The notes: a model not told the origin generated them from the letters alone. A DNA stretch of 64,000 nucleotides from Lachnospiraceae bacterium (GCA_017432565.1 JAFRIW010000051.1:62001-126000), one strand, 5' to 3'. Numbered from the stretch's first letter, positions 44,038 to 51,358 are shown. Numbers and translations are program-made.

Positions 44038-44486
44038 GGTGAAAACAGGAAGAATTTGCGAATGTCAATACAGTCCAAACTGTTCCAGGCTGCGGTACTT
44101 GTTCAGAAGCCCTCAAAAAGCAGTGAAAATGAAGCAAGCTTGTGAATGTCAATACAGCTTTCACCACCATGTTTTCATGAGCGGCAGTGAAAGATACACA
44201 TACTTGCCAATGTCAATACAATTTTTACTCTCCGGATTGTTTCCGGCGGCGGTGAAAGCAGGAAGAACTAGCTATTGTCAATACAATTCCGACTGCCGCA
44301 CTTGCTCTCAAGTCTGGAAAAGCGTTGACAATAAAAAGAAATGCCGAATGACAATACAATCCCGGAGTATAGTGAGTGGTGAAAGCTAGATAAAACTGCA
44401 AATGTCAATACAATCCCGGAAGTGGTGCTCACCCGTCAAGTCTGAGGCGGTATTGAAAATTCTGTTTATTCCTAAATATCAATACA
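44038..44486. repeat. Seven helically phased bipartite 35-bp repeat units
   Basis: Seven direct repeats start at 44038, 44122, 44186, 44251, 44324, 44378 and 44452. Each consists of RGTGAAA (variants GTTGACA and ATTGAAA in units 5 and 7), exactly 19 bp, and GTCAATACA (GACAATACA in unit 5, ATCAATACA in unit 7). Five units are preceded by GCGGC, GTGGC or AAAGC, and most are followed by ATTC or ATCC. The 19-bp middle varies but usually ends in AAT. Gaps between units are 49, 29, 30, 38, 19 and 39 bp. The tract is AT-richer than the surrounding genes and has no credible reading frame. It looks like an array of protein-binding sites. Confidence 0.85.
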
Positions 44487-44496
44487 ATTCTGGTAT

Positions 44497-44550
44497 ATAA
44501 GTCCCAGATGGATAATAAGTCTCAGGTGGTTTATAAGTCCCAGCTAATAA
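44497..44550. repeat. Three tandem 18-bp repeats
   Basis: ATAAGTCCCAG, ATAAGTCTCAG and ATAAGTCCCAG begin at 44497, 44515 and 44533, exactly 18 bp apart, with the linkers ATGGATA, GTGGTTT and CTAATAA. They lie directly between the seven-unit array and the galK terminator. The sequence is unrelated to the larger units, so this is a second, distinct iteron-like set. Confidence 0.8.
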
Positions 44551-44580
44551 ACAAGGACCGGCATCGCGCCGGTCCTTGTT
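44550..44580 (-). terminator. Intrinsic terminator of the degV-galK operon
   Basis: A 13-bp perfect stem (AACAAGGACCGGC and GCCGGTCCTTGTT, arms 44550-44562 and 44568-44580) followed on the minus strand by TTATTAG. The central 25 bases differ at one position from the terminator at 3892-3916. Confidence 0.75.
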
Positions 44581-44598
44581 ATTACGTTTTTAACCAGG

Positions 44599-45819
44599 TC
44601 ACGGCACCAGTTCACGCGGGCCGCCGCTGATCTCCAGCTCATAGAAGTCCGCATCGTGCCCGACCTTTTCAAGATAAATCGCGCCGATCTTCTCAATGAA
44701 CTCCGGAACGGTCTCCTCGCGGACAATGCTGACCGTGCATCCGCCGAAGCCGCCGCCCGTGATGCGGCTGCCCAGCACACCCGGCATCTTCCAGGCTTCC
44801 TCTGCCAGAATATCCGCCTCCTCGCAGGAAGTCTCATAATCATCCCGGAGAGAGACGTGCGATTCGTTCATGAGTTTTCCGAAACGGACGAGGTCTCCCA
44901 CCTTCAGCGCGGCGACCGCCTCAATGGTCCGCTGGTTCTCATAGACCGCGTGCTTTGCTCTCTTTAAGACGACCGGGTCCGTGATCACATTTTTGACTGC
45001 CTCGAATTCTTCGATGGAAAATTCGCCGAGGGCCTTCTTGTCCGGGCAGACGGTCTGCAGCTGCCGGATCGCCTCCGCACACTGCTGCCGGCGCAGATTG
45101 TACTCGGAATCCACGAGCTGATGCTTCTTTTTCGTGTTCGTGATCATCAGCTTCATACCCTTCATGTCGATCGGCGCGTACTCATAGACCATGGTGTTGG
45201 TGTCGAGGAAAATGGCGCAGCCTTCCTTTCCCATCGCCGACGCGAACTGATCCATGATGCCGCATTTCATACCGTTGAATTCGTTCTCGGAATACTGGCC
45301 GATCAGCGCCAGATCCTGGTTGGAAAGCATGGAGAAGCCGTACAGCTCCCGAAGAATTGTTCCGATCAGGACTTCCATGGCGGCGGAGGAAGAAAGACCC
45401 GCACCGGACGGGATATCTCCGTAAATGGAAATGTCCATTCCTTCATTCAGTTTCAGGGAACCCACTTCCGGGCGGTGAAGAATCTCTCCGGCCCGCTCAA
45501 AGGCCCAGATCACACCCATCGGATAATTGATCCATTTGCCGTCCGCCGAAGGAACCAGCTCATCCAGTGAGCTCTCAGCGATGCCGACCTGCGGGAAATT
45601 GGCCGAGAGAAAACGGAGCTTTCTGTCCGCGCGCTTTCTGACCGCCGCATAAATACCGAAACTGATCGCGCACGGGAAGACGTGTCCGCCGTTGTAGTCC
45701 GTATGTTCGCCGATCAGATTGACCCGGCCCGGCGCAAAGAAAACGCGGACGCCCTCTGTGTCTCCGAATGCCTGCTGAAATCCGAGATATGCCTTCTGTG
45801 CCTGCTCTGAAAATGCCAT
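44599..45819 (-). CDS. galK: Galactokinase
   Basis: GHMP-family kinase of the Leloir pathway: galactose plus ATP gives galactose-1-phosphate. The galactokinase signature GRVNLIGEHTDYNGGHVFPCAI is at residues about 29-50, the ATP loop is SGAGLSSSAAMEV, and the third GHMP motif is RITGGGFGGCTVSIV. The catalytic Asp region CGIMDQFASAMG is present. At 406 residues it is slightly longer than average. It follows degV by 18 bases with a GGGGG site, so the two share the degV promoter. No galT or galE is nearby. Confidence 0.95.
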   Translation of the reverse strand: MAFSEQAQKAYLGFQQAFGDTEGVRVFFAPGRVNLIGEHTDYNGGHVFPCAISFGIYAAVRKRADRKLRFLSANFPQVGIAESSLDELVPSADGKWINYPMGVIWAFERAGEILHRPEVGSLKLNEGMDISIYGDIPSGAGLSSSAAMEVLIGTILRELYGFSMLSNQDLALIGQYSENEFNGMKCGIMDQFASAMGKEGCAIFLDTNTMVYEYAPIDMKGMKLMITNTKKKHQLVDSEYNLRRQQCAEAIRQLQTVCPDKKALGEFSIEEFEAVKNVITDPVVLKRAKHAVYENQRTIEAVAALKVGDLVRFGKLMNESHVSLRDDYETSCEEADILAEEAWKMPGVLGSRITGGGFGGCTVSIVREETVPEFIEKIGAIYLEKVGHDADFYELEISGGPRELVP

Positions 45820-45837
45820 GTTAACCCCCTGAATATT

Positions 45838-46692
45838 TTACGGTTCCCGGAAAACCATGACGCCCACCAGGCCGGGACCTGTATTGATTGCGAGCGTCGC
45901 TGTAATCTGATGAACAAACAGGACCGTCTTATGGAGCAGGTCCCTCTCAAGGATGGCGCGCATGGCCTCCCCTTCCTCCGGCACATTGCCGTGGCCGACG
46001 ATCAGCCAGACCCGGTGTCCGAACGCGTACTTCACCACTTCCTCGAAGAGCTTGAGCTTTCCCAGGCGCGCGCCCCGGATCTTCGCGACGGTGTAATAGG
46101 TACCGTTCTCGTCGCAGGAGATGATCGGCTTGAGCTTTAATGCCGTGCCGAGCATCGACGCGACGCGGCCGATCCGTCCGCCCTTCTGCAGATAGGTCAG
46201 CGTGTCCATATAGAACAGGACCTTCGAATCGCCGATCTTCTCCGGAAGCTTCCGGACCAGCTCCTCGTATCCGGTGCCCTTTTCCAGCTCCTTTGCGCAC
46301 CAGTAGGCGAATATGCCCGAACCGAAGGAAATGTTCTTCGTGTCGAAGGCGAAGACTTCCAGTCCCTCGTAGTCCTCCGCGGCCAGCCGGATGGTGTTGT
46401 ACGTCCCGGACAGACCGCTGGAGATACAGATCGCGATGGCCTTCTCGTATCCCTCCGCCTTCAGCTCGTCAAACAGATCCGTCACCTCGGCGACCGACGG
46501 TGTGGAGGTGGAAGGAAATTCCCCGGGGAAGCGCTCATAGACCATCTTCGGATCGATGTCGATTCCGTCCAGATAGTCTTTCTCCGGATAGATGACATGG
46601 AGCGGCAGAATACGGATTCCGCACTCCTCACAGACTTCCCGCGGGATATCCCCGCCCGAATCCATAATAATCGCTGTTTTCTGTTTGTTCAT
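45838..46692 (-). CDS. DegV-family fatty-acid-binding protein
   Basis: A 284-residue DegV/FakB-like protein. Such proteins bind a fatty acid and present it to FakA kinase for phosphorylation and entry into phospholipid synthesis. The ATG at 46692 has GGAGG seven bases upstream; the longer open frame upstream is not coding. Family blocks: TAIIMDSGGDIPREVCEECGIRILPLHVIY, STSTPSVAEVTDLFDELKAEGYEKAIAICISSGLSGTYN (ligand-binding SGLSGTY), and MDTLTYLQKGGRIGRVASMLGTALKLKPII. It is the first gene of an operon with galK, an unexpected pairing. A palindromic operator overlaps the transcription start. Confidence 0.92.
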   Translation of the reverse strand: MNKQKTAIIMDSGGDIPREVCEECGIRILPLHVIYPEKDYLDGIDIDPKMVYERFPGEFPSTSTPSVAEVTDLFDELKAEGYEKAIAICISSGLSGTYNTIRLAAEDYEGLEVFAFDTKNISFGSGIFAYWCAKELEKGTGYEELVRKLPEKIGDSKVLFYMDTLTYLQKGGRIGRVASMLGTALKLKPIISCDENGTYYTVAKIRGARLGKLKLFEEVVKYAFGHRVWLIVGHGNVPEEGEAMRAILERDLLHKTVLFVHQITATLAINTGPGLVGVMVFREP

Positions 46693-46717
46693 CGCGTACC
46701 TCCGGCATTTTCCCGAC

Positions 46718-46734
46718 GTAGTTTTCAAAACTAC
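46718..46734. promoter_or_regulatory. Palindromic operator overlapping the degV transcription start
   Basis: GTAGTTTT and AAAACTAC are perfect 8-bp arms around a single central base. The site lies immediately downstream of the degV -10 box and upstream of the ribosome binding site, so a bound protein would block transcription. The regulator is unknown. Confidence 0.6.
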
Positions 46735-46740
46735 ATGTAT

Positions 46741-46770
46741 AGTATATGCCGCAGATACAGTGCCAGTCAA
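46741..46770 (-). promoter_or_regulatory. Promoter of the degV-galK operon
   Basis: TTGACT, an 18-base spacer and TATACT are readable on the minus strand, five of six matches in each hexamer. The predicted start is at about 46734, inside the palindrome. Confidence 0.7.
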
Positions 46771-46802
46771 CGCACAGCTTATGCATTTACAGCGTCCGCC
46801 GC

Positions 46803-46832
46803 TTGCATGCGCCGACAACATCAAATTATACT
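46803..46832 (+). promoter_or_regulatory. Promoter of the RlmI-like methyltransferase gene
   Basis: TTGCAT, 18 bases, TATACT. The predicted start at about 46839 leaves only ten bases to the ATG at 46849. This favours the starts at 46873 or 46882. Confidence 0.5.
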
Positions 46833-46881
46833 ATAAAAACAGACCTGTATGAATGGTAAAGGAACAAAAAGGATGACTGAA

Positions 46882-48132
46882 ATGACCATAAATGACTATC
46901 TGAAGCTGGACACGGAGGGAACGGATTCCCTGATCACAGACTGCACCGTGCGCGTGAAAAAAGGAGAAGCCCGGGCTTTCAAGCAGGGCGGACTGTGGAT
47001 CTATGACAACGAAATTGCGCACATCGGCGGCACCTGTGCGGACGGCGATCTCATCCGCGTCGAGGATTACGACGGATATTTCCTCGGATACGGCTTTATC
47101 AACTCCGCGTCCGCCATCCGGATCCGGGTTCTCTCCCGGAAGGAATCGGAACCTGTGACACCCGCCTTTTTAAGAGAAAAAGTCCGTCAGGCCGTGGACT
47201 ACCGCAGACGGATCATGGATCTGTCCTCCTGCCGGCTGATCTTCGGGGAGGCGGATTTCCTCCCGGGTCTGACCGTGGACAAATATGAAGATATTCTGGT
47301 CGTCGAATCGCTGGCGCTGGGCATCGACCGCCTGAAGAGCCTCATTCTCGCCTGCCTGGTTCAGGTTCTGGCAGAATACGACGCGCAGATCCGCGGCATC
47401 TATGAGCGCAGCGACGCGAAGGTGCGCGAAAAGGAAGGCATGGAGCGCACAAAAGGATTCCTCTCCGAGCCTTTTGACACAAAAGTGCAGATCACCGAAA
47501 ACGGCGTGAAATATATTGTGGATGTGGAAAACGGACAGAAGACCGGCTTCTTCCTGGACCAGAAGGAGAACCGGCGCGCCATCCACCGCATCTGCAGGGG
47601 CGCTGAAGTGCTCGACTGCTTCACGCATACCGGTTCCTTCGCACTGAATGCGGCACTGGCCGGCGCGGCACATGTGACCGCTGTCGACGCCTCCGCCCTC
47701 GCCATCGACCAGGCCCTGGAGAACGCCGCGCTGAACGGTCTTCAGGACCGCATGGATTTCCTGGTCCGGGACGTCTTCGAGCTGCTGCCGGAACTCGCTG
47801 ACGCCGGAAAGCAGTATGATGTGGTAATTCTCGATCCGCCCGCCTTCACCAAGGCACGGGATTCCATTAAAGCCGCTGCGCGGGGCTACCGCGAGATCAA
47901 CCGCCGCGGCATGGGTCTTGTGAAGGACGGCGGCTTCCTGTGCACCTGCTCCTGCTCCCATTTCATGGATCCCGAATTATTCAGGAAGACCATTGAGATG
48001 GCAGCAAAAGACGCCCATGTCCGGCTTCGTCAGGTCGAATTCCGGACACAGGCGCCTGATCATCCGATTCTGTGGTCAAGTGAAGAATCGTATTACCTGA
48101 AATTCTATATTTTCCAGATCGTACGGGTGTAA
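46882..48132 (+). CDS. RlmI-like class I SAM-dependent rRNA methyltransferase
   Basis: A protein of about 416 residues of the RlmI (YccW) family, which makes 5-methylcytosine in 23S rRNA. An N-terminal PUA domain (VRVKKGEARAFKQGGLWIYDNEIAHIGG) is followed by an EEHEE-like domain (RLIFGEADFLPGLTVDKYEDILVVES) and a Rossmann methyltransferase: QKTGFFLDQKENRRAI, VLDCFTHTGSFALNAALAGAAHVTAVDAS, VVILDPPAFTK, and the catalytic cysteine region CTCSCSHFM. I chose 46882 because AAAAAGG lies nine bases before it; ATGs at 46849 and 46873 are in frame. The target position in rRNA is inferred from the family only. Confidence 0.92.
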   Translation: MTINDYLKLDTEGTDSLITDCTVRVKKGEARAFKQGGLWIYDNEIAHIGGTCADGDLIRVEDYDGYFLGYGFINSASAIRIRVLSRKESEPVTPAFLREKVRQAVDYRRRIMDLSSCRLIFGEADFLPGLTVDKYEDILVVESLALGIDRLKSLILACLVQVLAEYDAQIRGIYERSDAKVREKEGMERTKGFLSEPFDTKVQITENGVKYIVDVENGQKTGFFLDQKENRRAIHRICRGAEVLDCFTHTGSFALNAALAGAAHVTAVDASALAIDQALENAALNGLQDRMDFLVRDVFELLPELADAGKQYDVVILDPPAFTKARDSIKAAARGYREINRRGMGLVKDGGFLCTCSCSHFMDPELFRKTIEMAAKDAHVRLRQVEFRTQAPDHPILWSSEESYYLKFYIFQIVRV

Positions 48133-48146
48133 AGCTCAGGCGCTTC

Positions 48147-48169
48147 AGGAGCGCTTCGGCGCTCCTTTT
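48147..48169 (+). terminator. Terminator of the RlmI-like gene with UUCG tetraloop
   Basis: AGGAGCGC, loop TTCG, GCGCTCCT, then TTT. A perfect 8-bp stem with a highly stable tetraloop, 14 bases past the stop codon. Confidence 0.8.
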
Positions 48170-48182
48170 CGAACGGCAGCTT

Positions 48183-49943
48183 TTACCCCAACATCTTAAT
48201 GTACGGATTTCCGCAGTACGGATCCACCGGGCTCACACCCTTGAACGGGCTGCGCCCCATGATTTTGTCCATGACCGCTTCATTGAAGTTGTCATCCGTG
48301 AAATATGCGTTGATATAGGTCTTGATCATCGGCGCGTCGAACAGATGATACGGGTTGCAGGTACTGATCATCATGGTCGGGATTTCCTCCACAAACCACG
48401 GCGCGTCGTCGCCCAGACCGAAGGAGACATTCCAGTTCAGGCGCGTCGTCGTGTTATTGGAGCCCGTCACAACGTTCGCGATGTAGACGTACAGATCCTT
48501 GTCCTCGTGGAACTCCCGGATCGGCCGGTAGAGTTCGTGCATCATCTGTTTCTTTTTCTCCGGAAGCTCCGGATTGGCAAAATCAGCCGGCTCGATGGTC
48601 ACGGTGCGGTCCCGGGTTATGACTTCAAAGCCTTCTTTCTCAAAAAGTGCCTTCCAGGCAGCCACGACCGGCGAGTCGGGGCTCATGTCCTTCTGGATCA
48701 CGTTGAGATAGACTCTTCTGTATTTCTCCGGAGAAATCGGGAGCAGGTTCTGTGTATCCCGGACCAGCGTAATCGCGCGGTCTGCGACATCTTTTGCCCA
48801 TGTGCGGTGCTGCTCACAGCCGACAACGGAAAGGGCCTCTTCGCCGGGCACCAGCTTTCCTTCCTTCTGCTTCTGCGGAAGCTTCAGGGCAGCCTTGAGA
48901 GCAAGAATACGTGTGACGGCCTCGTCCAGGCGTTCCATGGTCAGATCGCCGTTATCAACCGCTTCCCTCATCCAGGCCCAGTCTTCATCCAGGTCCTTGT
49001 TGAACAGAATCATGTCGCAGCCGGCCATAATCGTGGTCGGAAGTGCTTTCTTCCGGGGCATGACGGACATATAGCCGATCATCGGCGTCGCATCGGTGGA
49101 GATCATGCCGTTGAAGCCGAGGCGCCCGCGAAGCAGGCCGGTCAGCAGCTCCTTCGAGAGTGTTGCGGGATACAGCTTTTCTTTATTCGATGCTTTCGGA
49201 TTCAGCGCTTCGACAACGGAAGGCAGCGCAATATGGCCGACCATCACGGTCTCGGCGCCCTGATCGATCAGCGTCTTGTAGATTTTGCCGTAGGAATTCA
49301 TCCATTCCTCGTCGGAGCAGGAATTAATGCTCGTCACGATGTGCTGGTCGCGCTCGTCCATTCCGTCTCCGGGGAAGTGCTTGATGGAAACCGCCACGCC
49401 CGCTTCCTTCGCGCCGCGCAGGTACGCACTGCCCATCGCGATGACCCGGTCGCGGTCACTGCCGAAGGTCCGGACATTGGTGATCGGGCTGTGGAATTCC
49501 CGGTCAATATCCACAATCGGGGCAAAAGACCAGTTCAGGCCTGCTGCCGCGCCCTCCGCACAGGCGGTATAGCCCATCTGATAAGCGGCCTCGGGATCAT
49601 TTGTCGCCGCAACGGCCAGCGGCTTGCCGAAAGACGTGCCTTCCACGCACAGTCCGTCTCCGCCGGCTTCCGTGTTCGCCGCGATCAGCATCGGAATCTT
49701 TGCGAAGGACTGAATCTTTTCATGTGTCGCGCGTACCTCTGCCTTCGGCCCCGGCCGGTACATCAGTCCGCCGATATGCAGATCATTGATCAGATGATGC
49801 AGATAATATTCGTTATCCGTCAGGCCCAGCGGACAGAACAGCTGACCCACCTTCTCATCCGTGCTCATGCCGGCCAGCGTCTCTTCCACCCACCGGATGT
49901 CTTCGTCCTTCAGAAAGAACGGCTTTCCCTTAAAATCAACCAT
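48183..49943 (-). CDS. Glycoside hydrolase family 3, NagZ-like beta-N-acetylhexosaminidase
   Basis: A 586-residue enzyme without signal peptide. The barrel has VGQLFCPLGL, MLIAANTEAGGDG, WSFAPIVDIDREFHSPITNVRTFG and the NagZ-type acid/base loop KHFPGDGMDERDQH (the catalytic Asp-x-His dyad is DQH). The usual FPGHG is FPGDG here. The nucleophile Asp is in GFNGMISTDATPM. A second alpha/beta domain of about 200 residues extends it beyond single-domain NagZ, as in B. subtilis NagZ. It probably removes GlcNAc from wall fragments or glycans. It has an extended -10 promoter and a GGGGG site, and stands alone. Confidence 0.88.
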   Translation of the reverse strand: MVDFKGKPFFLKDEDIRWVEETLAGMSTDEKVGQLFCPLGLTDNEYYLHHLINDLHIGGLMYRPGPKAEVRATHEKIQSFAKIPMLIAANTEAGGDGLCVEGTSFGKPLAVAATNDPEAAYQMGYTACAEGAAAGLNWSFAPIVDIDREFHSPITNVRTFGSDRDRVIAMGSAYLRGAKEAGVAVSIKHFPGDGMDERDQHIVTSINSCSDEEWMNSYGKIYKTLIDQGAETVMVGHIALPSVVEALNPKASNKEKLYPATLSKELLTGLLRGRLGFNGMISTDATPMIGYMSVMPRKKALPTTIMAGCDMILFNKDLDEDWAWMREAVDNGDLTMERLDEAVTRILALKAALKLPQKQKEGKLVPGEEALSVVGCEQHRTWAKDVADRAITLVRDTQNLLPISPEKYRRVYLNVIQKDMSPDSPVVAAWKALFEKEGFEVITRDRTVTIEPADFANPELPEKKKQMMHELYRPIREFHEDKDLYVYIANVVTGSNNTTTRLNWNVSFGLGDDAPWFVEEIPTMMISTCNPYHLFDAPMIKTYINAYFTDDNFNEAVMDKIMGRSPFKGVSPVDPYCGNPYIKMLG

Positions 49944-50017
49944 TGCAGAACCCCCTTTTACTTTGTTATGTGCAGGCCGGATTACGGCCGGCTGTCTGCT
50001 TTCTCATACCCATCTCA

Positions 50018-50026
50018 TTATAGCAA
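50018..50026 (-). promoter_or_regulatory. Extended -10 promoter of the NagZ-like gene
   Basis: TGCTATAAT on the minus strand, an extended -10 with consensus TATAAT. The -35 region is only T-rich. The leader of about 70 bases contains a small GC-rich hairpin (around 49976-49997) before the ribosome binding site. Confidence 0.6.
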
Positions 50027-50105
50027 AACTTCCATCTGAAAAAAAATCTGATACGATAGAATAGCCATGATTGTATGGCATTCCGGGGGAATGAAGGAGC
50101 AGAAT

Positions 50106-51134
50106 ATGAAAACGGAAATCTTCGGGACACTGGGGCCGTCCTGCAGCGATACAAAAACGCTGAAAAAAATGTTTGAAAACGGAATGACAGGCATGCGGCT
50201 GAATCTTTCGCATACGAGTCTTCGGGAAAGCGAAGAGATCCTCTCGCATTTTCATGAAGCAGCGGCGGAATCCGGCGTAAAGGCGGATCTTCTGATCGAT
50301 ATGCAGGGCCCGGAACTCCGGGTCGGGCATTTTTCCGGAGAGCGGCTTCTGAAGGAAGGAGACTGCGTCATCCTCACGGAGGAAGCAGACGATCTGAGCG
50401 ATGTACCGGCGGGAGCGCAGACACTTCCCGTGCCGGACGGTTTCCTGCGTCACCTGGATGACGGGAATGAGATTCTTCTGGATGACGGAAAGCTTCTTCT
50501 GACTGTAGAAGAGGCCGGCGCAGAATCAGCTGTCTGCCGGATTGTGCGCGGCGGTATTCTCACTGCGAGAAAGAGTATCAAAATCGTGGACAAGCCGGTC
50601 TATGGTCCGGCACTGACCGGGCAGGACCTGATGAATCTGCGGGATGCCCGCAAATACGGTGTGACAAGCGTCATGCAGCCTTTTGTCCGGGGAAAGGATG
50701 ACCTTCAGGCGCTGCGGCGCGCACTGGAGGAGTGCGGAGCGCAGGATCTGCGTGTTTTTGCTAAAATCGAAAACCGGCAGGGAATCACGCAGCTGGAGGA
50801 TATTCTGGAGGAGTCCGATCTGCTGGTCATTGCCCGTGGCGATCTCGGAAATGATATGCCGCTCTGGGAACTTCCCGCGGCGCAGAAAGAAATCGAGGCA
50901 GTCTGCAGACAGAAAGGAAAACCCTTCCTCGTGGTCACACAGATGCTGACTTCAATGATTCACTCCGCAGTGCCTACGAGGGCGGAGGTCTCAGACATTT
51001 TCAATGCGGTGGCAGACGGGGCGGCGGCGGTCATGGTGACGAATGAAACGGCCGTCGGAGAATACCCCGCCGAAGTGATCCGGTATCTCGCGAACACCGC
51101 GGCGGAAGCTGAAAAATGGAAAAATAAGCAATAA
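50106..51134 (+). CDS. Pyruvate-kinase-like protein lacking the C-terminal domain
   Basis: A 342-residue protein with the pyruvate kinase A/B barrel and nothing after it; normal enzymes have 470-590 residues. The start at 50106 follows AGGAG. Visible motifs: MRLNLSHTSLRE (equivalent of the RxNxSH block, with Leu for Phe), DMQGPELRVG, the B-domain (about residues 70-155), FAKIENRQG with the catalytic lysine, VIARGDLGNDMPLWELPAAQKEI, and TQMLTSMIHSAVPTRAEVSDIFNAVADGAAAVMVTNETA. The effector-binding C domain is missing, and no remnant is found before the tRNA. It may be an unregulated pyruvate kinase or act on another phosphoenol substrate. Confidence 0.85.
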   Translation: MKTEIFGTLGPSCSDTKTLKKMFENGMTGMRLNLSHTSLRESEEILSHFHEAAAESGVKADLLIDMQGPELRVGHFSGERLLKEGDCVILTEEADDLSDVPAGAQTLPVPDGFLRHLDDGNEILLDDGKLLLTVEEAGAESAVCRIVRGGILTARKSIKIVDKPVYGPALTGQDLMNLRDARKYGVTSVMQPFVRGKDDLQALRRALEECGAQDLRVFAKIENRQGITQLEDILEESDLLVIARGDLGNDMPLWELPAAQKEIEAVCRQKGKPFLVVTQMLTSMIHSAVPTRAEVSDIFNAVADGAAAVMVTNETAVGEYPAEVIRYLANTAAEAEKWKNKQ

Positions 51135-51139
51135 AAAAA

Positions 51140-51213
51140 TCGAAGTGACTGGATTCGAACCAGCGGCCTCTGCGTCCCGAACGCAGCGCTCTACCAAACT
51201 GAGCCACACTTCG
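51140..51213 (-). tRNA. tRNA-Pro (anticodon CGG)
   Basis: A 74-nt cloverleaf on the minus strand: acceptor CGAAGTG/CACTTCG, D-arm GCTC...GAGC, anticodon stem CTGCG/CGCAG with loop TTCGGGA (anticodon CGG), T-arm with TTCGAAT loop, discriminator A. CCA is not encoded. A T-run follows directly. It is head-on to the pyruvate-kinase-like gene, whose stop is five bases away. Confidence 0.95.
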
Positions 51214-51235
51214 ATTACCCTTAAGGGCAAAACTT

Positions 51236-51264
51236 ATCTTACAATAACGCTTTTTTCTTGTCAA
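51236..51264 (-). promoter_or_regulatory. Promoter of tRNA-Pro
   Basis: Consensus TTGACA, a 17-base spacer and TAAGAT on the minus strand, 22 bases upstream of the tRNA. The -35 box overlaps that of the divergent MATE promoter. Confidence 0.8.
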
Positions 51265-51286
51265 GCCAAACTTCCGTCTGTAAAAT
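51258..51286 (+). promoter_or_regulatory. Promoter of the MATE transporter gene
   Basis: TTGTCA (51258-51263), 17 bases, TAAAAT (51281-51286). The near-palindromic TTGTCAA lets this -35 share bases with the tRNA promoter on the other strand. Confidence 0.55.
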
Positions 51287-51358
51287 AATACGGAATCGGC
51301 GCTGTTTTCAGCGCGGTCTGTACTGATGTTACGGACAGCTTCGGAAGTGAGGGCATCC

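Noticed and set aside
43835..44170. 112-codon N-terminal extension of the GtrB-like glycosyltransferase
   Set aside because: It would cross the promoter, the terminator hairpin and part of the repeat array. The family start MKLLSIIIPCYNEE lies at 43834.
44033..44389. 118-codon open frame with AVKxGRxCECQY-like repeats over the array
   Set aside because: The apparent protein repeat only reflects the DNA repeats. Unit distances are mostly not multiples of three, so the frame changes from unit to unit. It starts with GTG and has no ribosome binding site.
44038..44486. CRISPR array
   Set aside because: The repeats are only partly conserved, the gaps range from 19 to 49 bp in steps of about ten, and no cas genes are present. 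True arrays have near-identical repeats and nearly constant spacers.
48345..50039. 564-codon open frame opposite the NagZ-like gene
   Set aside because: Antisense shadow of a clear GH3 enzyme, with no ribosome binding site.
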